Shown: positions 25,601-33,309 of the stretch, piece by piece | Layout of the letters: every line of letters begins with the position of its first letter | Numbering within the stretch: position 1 is the first letter of the stretch | Translations under genes and position numbers: made by a program | The notes under the pieces: model-generated | What the model saw: only the letters and a program-made list of their open reading frames with translations | Database searches by the model: none | What the model was told of the DNA's origin: nothing | Assembly (NCBI RefSeq): GCF_964291045.1 | Contig: NZ_OZ197277.1 | Span: 1,550,001-1,614,000, forward strand | Origin: PALSA-1444 sp964291045 | GTDB lineage: Bacteria; Chlamydiota; Chlamydiia; Chlamydiales; Rhabdochlamydiaceae | Direction of reading: 5' to 3' | DNA: 64,000 nucleotides

Positions 25601-28224
25601 CCACTCTGGACTTCCATACCAGCTGTCTGTTTTGTGATTAATAACTTAAAGTGAGGGTAAGCTAAGGAGAGCGCAATGATCTCAATTAAAGTAGCCTCAT
25701 CTTGGATATCTGAGATCACAATAAGAGCTTTCATTCCTAACCGCTTCAATTTTACGCTCATGAAATCTAGCTTCCTTGTCATGTCAAAAGAACTTCTTCC
25801 CCATAGCTTCTCTAGCCAAGCGATCTCTTCTTTAACTTCTTGAACACTTTTACCGCTGATAAAATACGTGAGATGATCTTCACTAAGGCTTTTGGCATAT
25901 TCCATTGCAAGCGTTTTTTTCCCCACACCTACATATCCCACTAGAGCCACTTTATTAGATGTTTGAAAAGCAATTTCTAATTCTTTAAGCTCTTTTAACC
26001 GGCTGATCAATTGAGAAGAACTTAAAGGCAATGTTTTTAAAGATATAGATCTTTGGTGCTTTAAATCTCCTTTAGCATTGATATGATTATTGATAAATAG
26101 TTCATACTTCTTAGGAGTATAATATTTTGTTAAATAGCTTTCAGAAGATTTCTGTAAGAAGGGTCTTCTTTCTTCAAAAACCCCATCTTCTCTACGATGT
26201 GGATGAGAAGAAGGGAAATGTTCTAAATCCATGAAGGAGGCATGAGAGAAAGTAGATTCCACGCATAAAGGATGGTTCTTATCTTTGGCGAAAGATCTAT
26301 CTATTTGAACAAATTTTGTTCTTTGATTGAGATGTTTTCCAACAAAATAACAGTCCTCTTGATAAAGAAGTGTCTCAAATATGTCTCCCAATGGCTTATC
26401 TATAGAAGCGGATCTACACTCTCCGTACAATTTATCTAAAACCCTCTTCCTGAAGGCATTTCTTCGAGATAAGCTAATAGACTCTATCCCTAAAGAAGAA
26501 GCGAGCGCTACAGTCATCAGATCTGCTACGATGAGCTCTTGATCCCACGAATTTTCAGAACTCACATGGATATGCTCCCGTGTTTTAAGGCTAAAAATCA
26601 GGAAATGCAGATGTTTATATTGGTGAGGCTTTTTATTAACGCACTCTCTTAGATCTCCTAATGTAAACTCATGAACACCTGTAACTTCACTGATCCAACT
26701 CTCTAGATTTTGCCGTAAAATCCCTGCAGATATGCTATTTTTCTCATGCTCTACGTGATAAGCCCCTTCAAGAGTCTCTGAAGTCCTCTCTTTCCGAATC
26801 ACTAAAAGATCTTCTAAAGAGTAAAATGGTAAATCTTCAACCATCTTAGCTGTCCCTCCTAAAGCAAGAAGAGCTGCACCCACGCTTCCCATACCCGTGC
26901 CAGAGACTCTTTGAACCCCTTTAAGAAGATCTTGAGCCTCAAGCCTTTGCATCTCGGTTATCAAAGCCTCTTTATCTCTTTCATTCCCCGTCAAAATCAG
27001 ATTAAGAGGCGCTCTTCCTTTGGCCGGATTAAAATCTAAGGGAGTTTTACTTCCTGTAACAGCTACATGGATTGCCTGGATACAGGCATAGACAGCAGGG
27101 GGAAAAGATTGATAATCATATAAATAGGCAAGGGGCGTTTTACCTTGTGCATCTATCACCGAAGCATCTAATCCTAATGCACGAAGAAAAGTAATCGCTT
27201 CAGCTTTTTCTCCCTGAGCTGCAAAGTGAAGGGCTGTCTTAAACCCTCCTATTTCTTGATGATGGGTGAGATCTCCTGCAACAATGATTTGATGCATAGC
27301 CCAGATATCTCCCAAAAACGCAGCTAGTTGAAGAGGCGTTCTTCCTACAGGGTCTTTCATATTCAAAAACTCTTGAAGATGTACTCCGCTAGCTTCTAAA
27401 AGAACCTCTAGCATCACGGGCTGATTTAAATGAATGGCAAGATGCAGAAGATTTCCAAATCCAGGAATAGGTGTTTTAAGAAAAGCAGAGTCAAAGGTGT
27501 GATGTCTTAAAAGCTGCAAAAGAATTTCTTGATGTAAAGAAGTGACTGCAAGGGCTAGGAGCTCTACACTTAAATGCGGAAGCTCCCATGTTTGATGCAT
27601 AAGTCCCAAGTCTAAAAGTTTCTCCACAGCAAAATATCTTCCTTCATGAATCCCCCATTGAAGCGGCGTTAAGTTATAGCAGTCAGCTTGTTGATACCAC
27701 GCTAAATCAGAACAATAGGCAAGTAGTTTTTCAAGAATGAGATCTCTTCCATAGAAGATCGCGATATGAGGCGCTGTTCTATGAGAGGTATCTTTTAAAC
27801 GCATAATACACTCTTGCGGCGCCCCTTGTAAAAGATGGTCTATTAGTCCATCTTGATTGTCTCTAATGGCTGCAAAAAAAAGATTCATCCCTTCTGCATC
27901 TTGAAGAGTTAAAAGGAAATTATGATCCACTTTTCCCCACTCAATCTTCGTATAGTGTGTAAAAATATGGCGAAAGAGGTGTGAAACCCCTTGTTTATCC
28001 CCTTGCGGATCTGTGACCCTCCTCAGATCAAAAGAATGAGGAGTCATCCCGCAAGCATGAAAGAGCTTTTGAAGCCTTGCTTGCTGAGCTGATTGAAGGG
28101 CAATTTGAGCAAGGGTAAGCTCAGGTTGGAGGATAGATCCTTCAGGGACAGAAACATGTTGAGAGGGAGAGATACGTCCAGAATGTGAGCGAAGAGATGA
28201 CCCTTTTAATGGAGATAAACTCAT
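19603..28224 (-). CDS. Giant NLR-like protein: ankyrin repeats, NB-ARC-like NTPase, about 40 TPRs
   Basis: A single 2873-residue frame. Residues about 110-375 are ankyrin-like repeats ('TPLQWGIHEGRYFAVEKLLDLG', 'GRTPLQLAAFLGDIWAM', 'TALHFAAQGEKAEA'). Residues 375-735 are unknown. Residues 740-1060 resemble a STAND/NB-ARC NTPase: P-loop 'GYVGVGKKT' at 763-771, Walker B-like 'ALIVISDIQD', 'LLITKQT' and a GLPLAL-like 'GSLPSTLKHI'. From about 1165 to the end I count 40 tandem 42-residue kinesin-light-chain-type TPRs, consensus 'LGETHEKTLxYYDxVIQLL' then 'QQLNRKEEALTLAKEKLxHL'. This is the layout of signal-sensing NLR/STAND proteins, with TPRs as sensor. There is no signal peptide. It starts at ATG 28224 behind AAGGAT. 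A cytoplasmic sensor and a host-targeted effector are both possible. Confidence 0.88.
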   Translation of the reverse strand: MSLSPLKGSSLRSHSGRISPSQHVSVPEGSILQPELTLAQIALQSAQQARLQKLFHACGMTPHSFDLRRVTDPQGDKQGVSHLFRHIFTHYTKIEWGKVDHNFLLTLQDAEGMNLFFAAIRDNQDGLIDHLLQGAPQECIMRLKDTSHRTAPHIAIFYGRDLILEKLLAYCSDLAWYQQADCYNLTPLQWGIHEGRYFAVEKLLDLGLMHQTWELPHLSVELLALAVTSLHQEILLQLLRHHTFDSAFLKTPIPGFGNLLHLAIHLNQPVMLEVLLEASGVHLQEFLNMKDPVGRTPLQLAAFLGDIWAMHQIIVAGDLTHHQEIGGFKTALHFAAQGEKAEAITFLRALGLDASVIDAQGKTPLAYLYDYQSFPPAVYACIQAIHVAVTGSKTPLDFNPAKGRAPLNLILTGNERDKEALITEMQRLEAQDLLKGVQRVSGTGMGSVGAALLALGGTAKMVEDLPFYSLEDLLVIRKERTSETLEGAYHVEHEKNSISAGILRQNLESWISEVTGVHEFTLGDLRECVNKKPHQYKHLHFLIFSLKTREHIHVSSENSWDQELIVADLMTVALASSLGIESISLSRRNAFRKRVLDKLYGECRSASIDKPLGDIFETLLYQEDCYFVGKHLNQRTKFVQIDRSFAKDKNHPLCVESTFSHASFMDLEHFPSSHPHRREDGVFEERRPFLQKSSESYLTKYYTPKKYELFINNHINAKGDLKHQRSISLKTLPLSSSQLISRLKELKELEIAFQTSNKVALVGYVGVGKKTLAMEYAKSLSEDHLTYFISGKSVQEVKEEIAWLEKLWGRSSFDMTRKLDFMSVKLKRLGMKALIVISDIQDEATLIEIIALSLAYPHFKLLITKQTAGMEVQSGFKPILMTPFSQEEGLAYFLKRAHISSHEGKIAKMLLEEVGSLPSTLKHIVKYVAEKKISLHSYKAAIQTFKGEASLKSQGKDLPPLMTLHALTHMIEQIEGGAFAAPLLEFMVFLGEKEIPFLLIKAWMEEVYPEETTYALQGVLQIFQTHSLLEEHYSAIQGSVYAHIDLTIKAAIQGELSVERTKQIGIHAWKSLDRVMREMRKNQLIGDFTPNPRLQSAYKDNILKIYHTKEVYNILNLEERAQLLSHLGWLFSSLQPRHLGTPYIEEGLQMEKSLGEESQAFAELLHLKAEYYNTPANYSQVIDWLQKSIAIKLKLFGDTSLELLESKSLLLPILIGLSKHEEALSLGLQVLKNQKILLGESHPETLKTQDLIRNALTRLKRDEEAISFAKEVFFSQRKALGKMHEKTLYSYQTLREILYRLNQREELLKIYQERLLHLKNVIGEEDLVISCYDLIIQLLQQLSRREESLTWAEEKLTYLIACLGETHEKTLKGYDEVIQLLQQCNKVEPALVFAKGKLASLRAVFGEADVKILCHYDHVIQLLQKLKQSEEALMFAEEKRVLLKRNLDFDHEMTLRGYDAPIMILCELKRYEEALALSQERMIERRKSLGSHHEKLLDDYHLTIQCLKFLKKEEEALLLAKEKLSKLKALFGETHDKTLIGWEECIQLLKYFNRKEEAISLAKERLSQVRALLGETDAKTLNSYYYTFSLLRELDLKEEGLSLAKEKLANLKNDFRNVPMEVFRCYDQVVELLKQLNQKEEMISFAKEKLIHLKNHFGESHDETLNYIETFTYLLRQAGKIEEALRLTREKFTFLTALFGENHEKTLNYMETFTYLLKQAGKSEEALSLAEKKLSYLRRALGETHEKTLGAYDGVIQGLQQLGRKEEALNLSKEKIRHFSNALGKDHEKTLGAYDGVIQGLQQVGQKEEALTFAKEKLRYLKNSLGESHQKTLQGYEAVISLLLQLGQKEEALTLSREKFVHLKSSLGEVHDQTLYYYEPLIQQLKGLAKYEEALILAEEKLILLRKHFGRDHEKILHYYDRLIELLQQLNRKEEALTFAREKLAGFEKLLGETHEKTLSSYDQLIGLLEKLNQKEEAALLAKKKLTHLKNTLGETHNKTLQYSDELIWTLECLNQHAEALLLAQEQLTYFKSTLGEAHGKTFEFYDKVIRILQRLKEGDKACALAQEKFDLLKKSFGETHEKTLEYYHSLIRVLSEFNRKEEVVSLAKEKLTHLKKSLGEAHEKTLKEYDSVIELLERKEEAVILGREKLTHLQNTFGKTHDITMNYTERFIWTLQMCKRHQEVLALRQERFAYLKSTRGEAHEETLGYYDRMMDILQQLNQKEEAFSLAKEKLGHLQSTLGRAHEKTLGYIDQMVQYFWRLSKPEERLLFAQEKLLQLQSTLGESHEKTLEYTEQVIQILQQLNKKEEALTLAQAKLTHLKKSLGETHEKTQSYIESVMWIARNFNQNQEALILAQERLQHLRNTLGESHEKTSGYYSIVIQFLQQLGRKEEETLMMHQKAAPLTLAKEKLLHLRSTLGEVHEETLKCYQEVFQFLERFSQYEEALTLVRDKLFYVKKHLGKSHEETLQCYGKEIQFLVRLNRHQEALTLAREKLALVKSQLGESHEKTLECYDDLIQILNFLRKKEELMLVLQEKLSKCRTIFGEDHEKTLGCYERSIQMLEQLNGKEEAVIFAKARVENLKHQGGVAEDKIFPHYDKLVQLFRGIKRYEEALPFAQAKAAYLTAKWGETHREAYGGYNQIMTIFKGLNKDEEALTFAKEKLAIFRKALGEVHEQTITYYYHVIDALHRLKRYEEALTLAQEIFKILRSTLGEDHQETLYFYDLFIKSLKLLNQYEEALTLAKEKLTKEQGKLGEENSLYYYRSVIKILCALNWDEEALLLLKEWKAKMQPLFVKNHHEASTLYRKMVNSVKKLHRHDLAVTLAQEHLAQLKAQLGESHTAVAQQLEQLAALLKEFNRYEEAEALLPPKK

Positions 28225-28419
28225 GATAAATCCTTAAAGTTAAATTTTCTTTGACTTTAAAAACTATAAAAAACAAGCTTTATTTTCAATTAAATTAAGA
28301 ATTTTTTAATATTTTTTTTATTTATCGATCGGTCGTTGGATCAACACAAAATAGAGATCTCTTTAACTTTTTCGTAACCTGTTTAGCGCATCAGAAATTT
28401 CTCGTTTAGAAAATGAGGG

Positions 28420-29121
28420 TTAAGCCGTCTTAGTTAAAACAGCCTTGACCCTATTTCTTTGAGAGGTGTGATCTCTTCGGTAAGAAAAATAGTGAGAAGG
28501 GTTACAACACGTGCAAATCTTTGCCACTTGAAGATGCGAAGGTAATATGCCGTGTGAAATGAGCTGCCACCTCGCAATTTCCCATAAATCAAAATAATAC
28601 GGCCTCACCATAAACTCTCTAAAGGTCTCTGGAAACTCTTCTTGATAGTGCAAAAACTCGGCACAACAAGGACCTAGACTTGGAGATATCCCCACATGAA
28701 GATCTTGGGGTAAGCTTCCATACATCTTTTGCATCTTCTGAATCACCTTTTCATAAATACCACACACCTGCCCTCTCCATCCCGCATGAGCCATCCCCAG
28801 TGCATGGTGAATAGGATCGTAGAAAATGGCGATTTGACAGTCAGCATGACTCATGGTAAGGGCTGCATCAAGAGTTTGAGTGATCATCCCATCTGCTTGA
28901 ATATTTAATGCGGGAACCGGAGCTTCTATAACCATATTTCCATGCACAAGATGAAGAGAAGATAACGAGTCATGAGGGGTCGCTGTTTTCATGATATTTT
29001 CTTTCTCTTGTGGAAAAAGAGGCTTTTCTTCTTTTAAAAAAACTGCGTGAGAAAGGTTTTGAAATGGCTCAAAAATCTCAAAAATTAGCCACCTAAGTCC
29101 CTCTTTTTGATGATATAGCAT
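28420..29121 (-). CDS. pgeF: Laccase-domain protein PgeF/YfiH family
   Basis: A 233-residue protein with the family's metal-binding motifs 'SHADCQIAIFYDP' and 'ALGMAHAGWRGQVCGIYEKVI', plus the C-terminal 'SYRRDHTSQRNRV'. Members act on purine nucleosides and, in E. coli, help keep peptidoglycan precursors correct; older annotations call them polyphenol oxidases. It is divergent from ispD and alone in its transcription unit. Confidence 0.9.
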   Translation of the reverse strand: MLYHQKEGLRWLIFEIFEPFQNLSHAVFLKEEKPLFPQEKENIMKTATPHDSLSSLHLVHGNMVIEAPVPALNIQADGMITQTLDAALTMSHADCQIAIFYDPIHHALGMAHAGWRGQVCGIYEKVIQKMQKMYGSLPQDLHVGISPSLGPCCAEFLHYQEEFPETFREFMVRPYYFDLWEIARWQLISHGILPSHLQVAKICTCCNPSHYFSYRRDHTSQRNRVKAVLTKTA

Positions 29122-29273
29122 CCCTTTTTATCCCTTTACCTGACGCTTAGTATGAAACATCTATCATAAGCTTAATACCCTCTTTTTTTTACAGCATTAA
29201 AAATCGTTTTTTAAGAGAATGCAAAAAATGGGACTCACTCTATCAAGTACAAGGCACCTTTAAAGGAAACAAC

Positions 29274-29960
29274 ATGAAACCTTTTTATTCCGCCGTGATT
29301 TTAATGGCAGGCTCTAGTGTAAGAGCTAAGGCATCACTCCCTAAGCAGTTTATGCCCCTTGGCAATAAACGGGTTTATCAACATACTTTAGACACATTTT
29401 ATCACTCTCACCTCTTTGATGAAGTCATATTAGTGTGTCATTCAGATTGGGTAGAGCGTGTTCAAGAAGAAACCGCTTCTCTTTCCTCTATCGTAGTTGT
29501 TGAAGGGGGAGCTACACGTCAAGCTTCTTCGTTTGCAGGGCTTAGGGCATGTCATCCAGGTTGCAACTATGTGATAATCCATGACGGGGCAAGACCGTTT
29601 GTCTCAAAAGAAATTTTAGAAGAAAATAGCAAGCAGGTGACTGGTCATCAGGCAGTCAACACCTGTATTCCCTCATCAGACACCATCATTGTAACGCAAG
29701 AAGGAAGCTTGATTGATACAATTCCTTTTCGAAGTCACTTAAGACGAGGACAAACCCCTCAAAGCTTTGCGTATCCTCTCATTTATGAGGCACATGTTAA
29801 AACAAAACACACCAATGCCACAGATGATTGTCAGCTTGTTTTAGAAAGAGGTGTATCCATTTTTTTAGTCGAAGGATCTGAGGAGAATTTTAAAATCACC
29901 ACGCCAGAGGATATCGAATTTGCTAACTGGAAATGGGCAAAAAAAAATCTTCCATCTTGA
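29274..29960 (+). CDS. ispD: 2-C-methyl-D-erythritol 4-phosphate cytidylyltransferase
   Basis: A 228-residue enzyme of the MEP isoprenoid pathway, forming CDP-methylerythritol. Motifs: 'PKQFMPLGNKRVYQHTLDTF', 'GGATRQASSFAGL', 'IHDGARPFVS' and 'TDDCQLVLERG', then 'NFKITTPEDI'. The N-terminal loop reads 'MAGSSVRAKASLPKQ', so the usual AAGxGxR motif has lost a glycine. AAAGGAAAC precedes ATG 29274. Confidence 0.94.
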   Translation: MKPFYSAVILMAGSSVRAKASLPKQFMPLGNKRVYQHTLDTFYHSHLFDEVILVCHSDWVERVQEETASLSSIVVVEGGATRQASSFAGLRACHPGCNYVIIHDGARPFVSKEILEENSKQVTGHQAVNTCIPSSDTIIVTQEGSLIDTIPFRSHLRRGQTPQSFAYPLIYEAHVKTKHTNATDDCQLVLERGVSIFLVEGSEENFKITTPEDIEFANWKWAKKNLPS

Positions 29961-30004
29961 AGAATGAAAGATTTAAATCAAAAACCATTTGTTAAAAAAA
30001 GGAA

Positions 30005-30076
30005 TGAGACTTGATGGGCTTGAACCATCGACCCCCTCATTAAAAGTGAGGTGCTCTACCACTGAGCTAAAGTCTC
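30005..30076 (-). tRNA. tRNA-Lys (TTT anticodon)
   Basis: Minus strand 72-mer: GAGACTT acceptor, GCTCAGTGGTAGAGC D arm, CCTCACTTTTAATGAGG anticodon arm with TTT, GGTTCAAGCCC in the T arm, AAGTCTC plus A. CCA is not encoded. Six bases separate it from tRNA-Glu, so they are probably cotranscribed. Confidence 0.95.
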
Positions 30077-30082
30077 ATTTGT

Positions 30083-30157
30083 TGACCCCAAGGGGATTCG
30101 AACCCCTGTTACCAGAATGAAAATCTGATGTCCTAGACCGGGCTAGACGATGGGGCC
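30083..30157 (-). tRNA. tRNA-Glu (TTC anticodon)
   Basis: Minus strand 75-mer starting GGCCCCATCGTCTAG with anticodon TTC in CAGATTTTCATTCTG, T arm GGGGTTCGAATCCCC and 3' TGGGGTC plus A. CCA is not encoded. It lies just downstream of frr on the same strand. Confidence 0.95.
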
Positions 30158-30204
30158 ATCATCGCTTGATGACAGCGAGAAAGAATAGTATAAGAAATAC
30201 CCAA

Positions 30205-30753
30205 TTAAACCGCTAGAATTTCTTTTTCCTTCACAGAAAAAAGATCATCCACTTGTCTACAAAACTGATCTGTTAATTCTTGAATCACTTTTTCGAGTTT
30301 TTTCATGAGATCTTCTGTGATGACGCCAGCTGTCTTTTGCTCTTTGAGTGTATCATTACTTTTACGCCGAATATCGCGGATAGAAATTTTGGCATCTTCT
30401 GCTTTTTTCTTCCCTTGTTTTACAATATCTTGCCGTACAGCTTGGTCCATTGGAGGAACATGAATCCGGATCATACTCGCTTCTACAATCGGTTGAAGAT
30501 TAAGATTCGCTTTTTCAATTCCTTTAGCAATCGCTGCACATGTTTGCGGATCAAACGGGGTGATGAGGATTTGTCTTGCCTCTGGAGTGGTAATTTGAGC
30601 CAGCTCCTTCACTTTCATTTGCGCTCCGTAAACATCCACATTCACCCCTTCCACAACACCTGGATTTGCGCGGTTGGTGCGGAGGTTTTTTAATTCCTGT
30701 TTAAAATGATCAAGCGTCACTTGCATTTTTGCCTTCACTTCATTTTCAAACAT
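30205..30753 (-). CDS. frr: Ribosome recycling factor
   Basis: A 182-residue all-family-length RRF with 'LRTNRANPGVVEGVNVDVYGAQMKVKELAQI', 'ITPFDPQTCAAIAKGIEKANLNLQP' and 'IRVHVPPM'-like 'IRIHVPPMDQAVRQDIVKQGK'. It releases ribosomes after termination together with EF-G. The ATG at 30753 overlaps the end of pyrH by 19 bases and has GGAG upstream; the N-terminus aligns with other RRFs, supporting this start. Last gene of rpsB-tsf-pyrH-frr. Confidence 0.97.
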   Translation of the reverse strand: MFENEVKAKMQVTLDHFKQELKNLRTNRANPGVVEGVNVDVYGAQMKVKELAQITTPEARQILITPFDPQTCAAIAKGIEKANLNLQPIVEASMIRIHVPPMDQAVRQDIVKQGKKKAEDAKISIRDIRRKSNDTLKEQKTAGVITEDLMKKLEKVIQELTDQFCRQVDDLFSVKEKEILAV

Positions 30754-31469
30754 GATGATTCTCCTGTAACAATAGATCCGCCCTTTTGTTCATAAATGGC
30801 ATCTTTAAGGGCATTTTCTTGATAAATATTTAAGATATGAATGGGAATAGTATTTTCCTGACAAAGAGCAATAGCTGATGCATCCATCACGCTAAGCCCC
30901 TCTTTTAACACATGGTGATAGGTAGTCTTTTCGATTTTTACAGCATGGGGATTTTTAAGAGGATCTTGATCAAAGATACCATCCACCTTCGTGGCTTTAA
31001 TGAGCACATCTGCTTGAATTTCACACGCTCTTAAAGCTGCTGCCGTATCGGTTGTAAAATAAGGATTTCCTGTTCCGCCAACAAAAATGACAACTTTGCC
31101 TTGTTCTAAAGCAGTTACTGCCTCTTTTGCATTTCCTGTAGAGATAATGGATCCGCAAGAAAATGCACCGATCACAGTGGATGGGCACCCTAGAGTTTCT
31201 AGGGCTTCAGCTAACATCATTCCATTTAAGGTAGTAGCTAGCATGCCTACTTGATCCACTCTATCTCTTTTAATTCCAGAAGAGGTGGCCTCTACCCCTC
31301 TAATGAGATTACCAGCACCTGTAACAACCCCAATTTGAATGCCTTCTTCTCTTAAATCTTTAAGCTGTCTAGCAAAAGAGAAAACTTTGTCCAAATCAAT
31401 TCCTGATTTTTCCTGTTTTCCCAGCGCCTCTCCTGACAGCTTAAGTAAGATCCTTTGATAAGAAGGCAT
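30735..31469 (-). CDS. pyrH: Uridylate kinase (UMP kinase)
   Basis: A 244-residue bacterial-type UMP kinase of the amino-acid-kinase fold: 'ILLKLSGEAL', 'GVVTGAGNLIRG', 'GTGNPYFTTDTAAALRA', 'ADVLIKATKVDGIFDQDP'. It makes UDP from UMP. Ten bases separate it from tsf, and it overlaps frr. The order matches other Chlamydiota. Confidence 0.97.
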   Translation of the reverse strand: MPSYQRILLKLSGEALGKQEKSGIDLDKVFSFARQLKDLREEGIQIGVVTGAGNLIRGVEATSSGIKRDRVDQVGMLATTLNGMMLAEALETLGCPSTVIGAFSCGSIISTGNAKEAVTALEQGKVVIFVGGTGNPYFTTDTAAALRACEIQADVLIKATKVDGIFDQDPLKNPHAVKIEKTTYHHVLKEGLSVMDASAIALCQENTIPIHILNIYQENALKDAIYEQKGGSIVTGESSCLKMK

Positions 31470-31479
31470 GTTTAGAGAT

Positions 31480-32331
31480 TTACTCTCCCACTTTCCATCG
31501 AATAAACTGTTTTAAAGTGACAGGATGACCTGTTTCTTTACTGGCGTTTTCGAGGAGATTTGTAATGGTAAGACTATCATCTTTAATGAATCTTTGGCGT
31601 AAAAGACACACTTGATCAAAGAAAGCATCCATTTTACCTGCAACGATTTTTCCAATCACTGCCTCTGGCTTTCCTTTCACTTGATCTCTTGCAATCTCTT
31701 CTTCTCTAGCTTTGATATCAGCTGGGATATCTTCTACGTTTAAGTATTCAGGCGCCTCTGCAGCTACGTGAACTGCAATTTCTTTAGCCAGCATCTCTTG
31801 AGAAGGCGAAGAGAGTTCAACAAGCGTCACAATCTTTCCGCCAAGATGAGAGTAAATACCAAATGACTCATGTCCTGTTTTTGCAAAAATTTGAAGTCTT
31901 TTGATTTTAATGTTCTCGCCAATGCTTTGCATCACAACAGCTCTATATTCATCAAGAGAAAGAGATGGATCTTGATCCGATTTCTGACTTAAGAAGCTCT
32001 CAAGTGAAGAAGGGTTTGTTCTTGCCGCTTGCTCTACAACTTCAGTTGCAAACTGTTTAAATCTGTCGTTATGCACAACAAAATCTGTCTCAGCATTAAT
32101 CTCAACAACAGCGACATGCGTGGGTGTTTCTGTAAAAACAACAACACCCTCTTTTGTTTCTCTTCCCTCTTTTTTAACAGCAGAGGCCATACCTGCTTTG
32201 CGGAGTAAGTCGATCGCTTTTTCCACATCGCCAGAAGCTTGATCTAAAGCTTCTTTACATTTACCCATGCCAACGCCTGTTCGCTCTCTTAAAATTTTAA
32301 CCATTTCTGGTGTAATTTTGATGGATGTCAT
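31480..32331 (-). CDS. tsf: Translation elongation factor Ts
   Basis: A 283-residue EF-Ts with the N-terminal UBA-like 'VKILRERTGVGMGKCKEALDQASGDVEKAIDLLRKAG', the nucleotide-exchange core 'AVVEINAETDFVVHND.F' and 'HVAAEAPEYL'. It recharges EF-Tu with GTP. It starts two bases after the rpsB stop. Confidence 0.97.
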   Translation of the reverse strand: MTSIKITPEMVKILRERTGVGMGKCKEALDQASGDVEKAIDLLRKAGMASAVKKEGRETKEGVVVFTETPTHVAVVEINAETDFVVHNDRFKQFATEVVEQAARTNPSSLESFLSQKSDQDPSLSLDEYRAVVMQSIGENIKIKRLQIFAKTGHESFGIYSHLGGKIVTLVELSSPSQEMLAKEIAVHVAAEAPEYLNVEDIPADIKAREEEIARDQVKGKPEAVIGKIVAGKMDAFFDQVCLLRQRFIKDDSLTITNLLENASKETGHPVTLKQFIRWKVGE

Positions 32332-32333
32332 AT

Positions 32334-33119
32334 TTACTCTTCCCCTTCTGTCATTTCAAGAGAATCCACTTCATCAAGAGATGCTTGTTCATCTTCTGCT
32401 TTACCAAGAGCAATGCTCATCTCGTTTTTACGATCAATTGCAGCTTGTGTTAACGCTTGCAAAATGAGTTTTACGCTTTTTAAAGCGTCGTCGTTACAAG
32501 CAATCACGTGGTTAATAGGATCTGGATCGCAATTGGTATCCACAAGAGCCATCACAGGAATGCCCAGTTTATTCGCTTCTGCAACAGCAATGTGCTCTTT
32601 ACCAGGATCTACGACAATTAAAAGACCTGGAGGTTTACGCATTGCGCGGATTCCAGAGAGGTTTTTATTGAGTTTAATTTGATCTTTAGACATCAAGATC
32701 ATCTCTTTCTTTGTGAACCCTTCACCGCCCCCTGCGATTCTTTTTTCAATCCGCTCAAGTGTTTTTACAGATTGACGAATCGTAGATAAGTTAGTGAGTG
32801 TTCCTCCTAACCATCTTTCTGCCATGTAAAATTCACCGCACGCTTCTGCGCACTCTTTAACAACCGTTTTAGCTTGTTTTTTTGTTCCTACAAACAAAAT
32901 CGATTTACGTTTTGAAATCGTTGCACGGACCACTGTCATACATTGACGGATTTGTTGCACGGTTTTTGCAAGATCAATGATATAGATACCGTTTCTCTCT
33001 TCAAAAATGAAACGTTTCATTTTTGGATTCCAACGGTGTTTCTGGTGGCCAAAATGGGCTCCAGCTTCGAGTAGTTCTTTTACAGTTACAGGTGTATTGA
33101 TGGTGTCTTGATGTTCCAA
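32334..33119 (-). CDS. rpsB: 30S ribosomal protein S2
   Basis: A 261-residue S2: 'LLEAGAHFGHQKHRWNPKMKRFIF', 'ILFVGTKKQAKTVV', 'ERWLGGTLTN' and 'PDPINHVIACNDDA'. No ATG precedes the conserved N-terminus; the frame opens with TTG at 33119, behind GAGG eight bases upstream, so a TTG start is likely. An acidic tail follows. A 119-base leader separates it from tRNA-Gly on the same strand. Confidence 0.97.
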   Translation of the reverse strand: MEHQDTINTPVTVKELLEAGAHFGHQKHRWNPKMKRFIFEERNGIYIIDLAKTVQQIRQCMTVVRATISKRKSILFVGTKKQAKTVVKECAEACGEFYMAERWLGGTLTNLSTIRQSVKTLERIEKRIAGGGEGFTKKEMILMSKDQIKLNKNLSGIRAMRKPPGLLIVVDPGKEHIAVAEANKLGIPVMALVDTNCDPDPINHVIACNDDALKSVKLILQALTQAAIDRKNEMSIALGKAEDEQASLDEVDSLEMTEGEE

Positions 33120-33204
33120 GCCTTGTCCCTCGTTAGGTTACATTCGACACGGCATCTACCCGGTTTGGATAGATTTCGGTCTTGGGTTGTTGTTGATGTT
33201 TAGA

Positions 33205-33228
33205 TCACAAGCTGTGATTTGCTTGTGA
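33205..33228. repeat. 8-bp hairpin between tRNA-Gly and rpsB
   Basis: TCACAAGC and GCTTGTGA flank an eight-base loop, 11 bases after tRNA-Gly on the minus strand. There is no T-run behind it, so processing site or leader structure is as likely as termination. Confidence 0.45.
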
Positions 33229-33238
33229 GGTATTAAAA

Positions 33239-33309
33239 AGCGCCTGATCAGAATCGAACTGACACAAGTAGCTTGGAAGGCTACGGTTCTACCATTGAAC
33301 TACAGGCGC
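33239..33309 (-). tRNA. tRNA-Gly (TCC anticodon)
   Basis: Minus strand 71-mer: GCGCCTG acceptor, GTTCAATGGTAGAAC D arm, GTAGCCTTCCAAGCTAC anticodon arm with TCC, CAGTTCGATTCTG T arm, CAGGCGC plus T. CCA is not encoded. It sits upstream of rpsB, as I recall for Chlamydia. Confidence 0.95.

Noticed and set aside
30280..30693. 137-codon plus-strand frame
   Set aside because: Lies entirely antisense to frr, which has an unmistakable protein signature.
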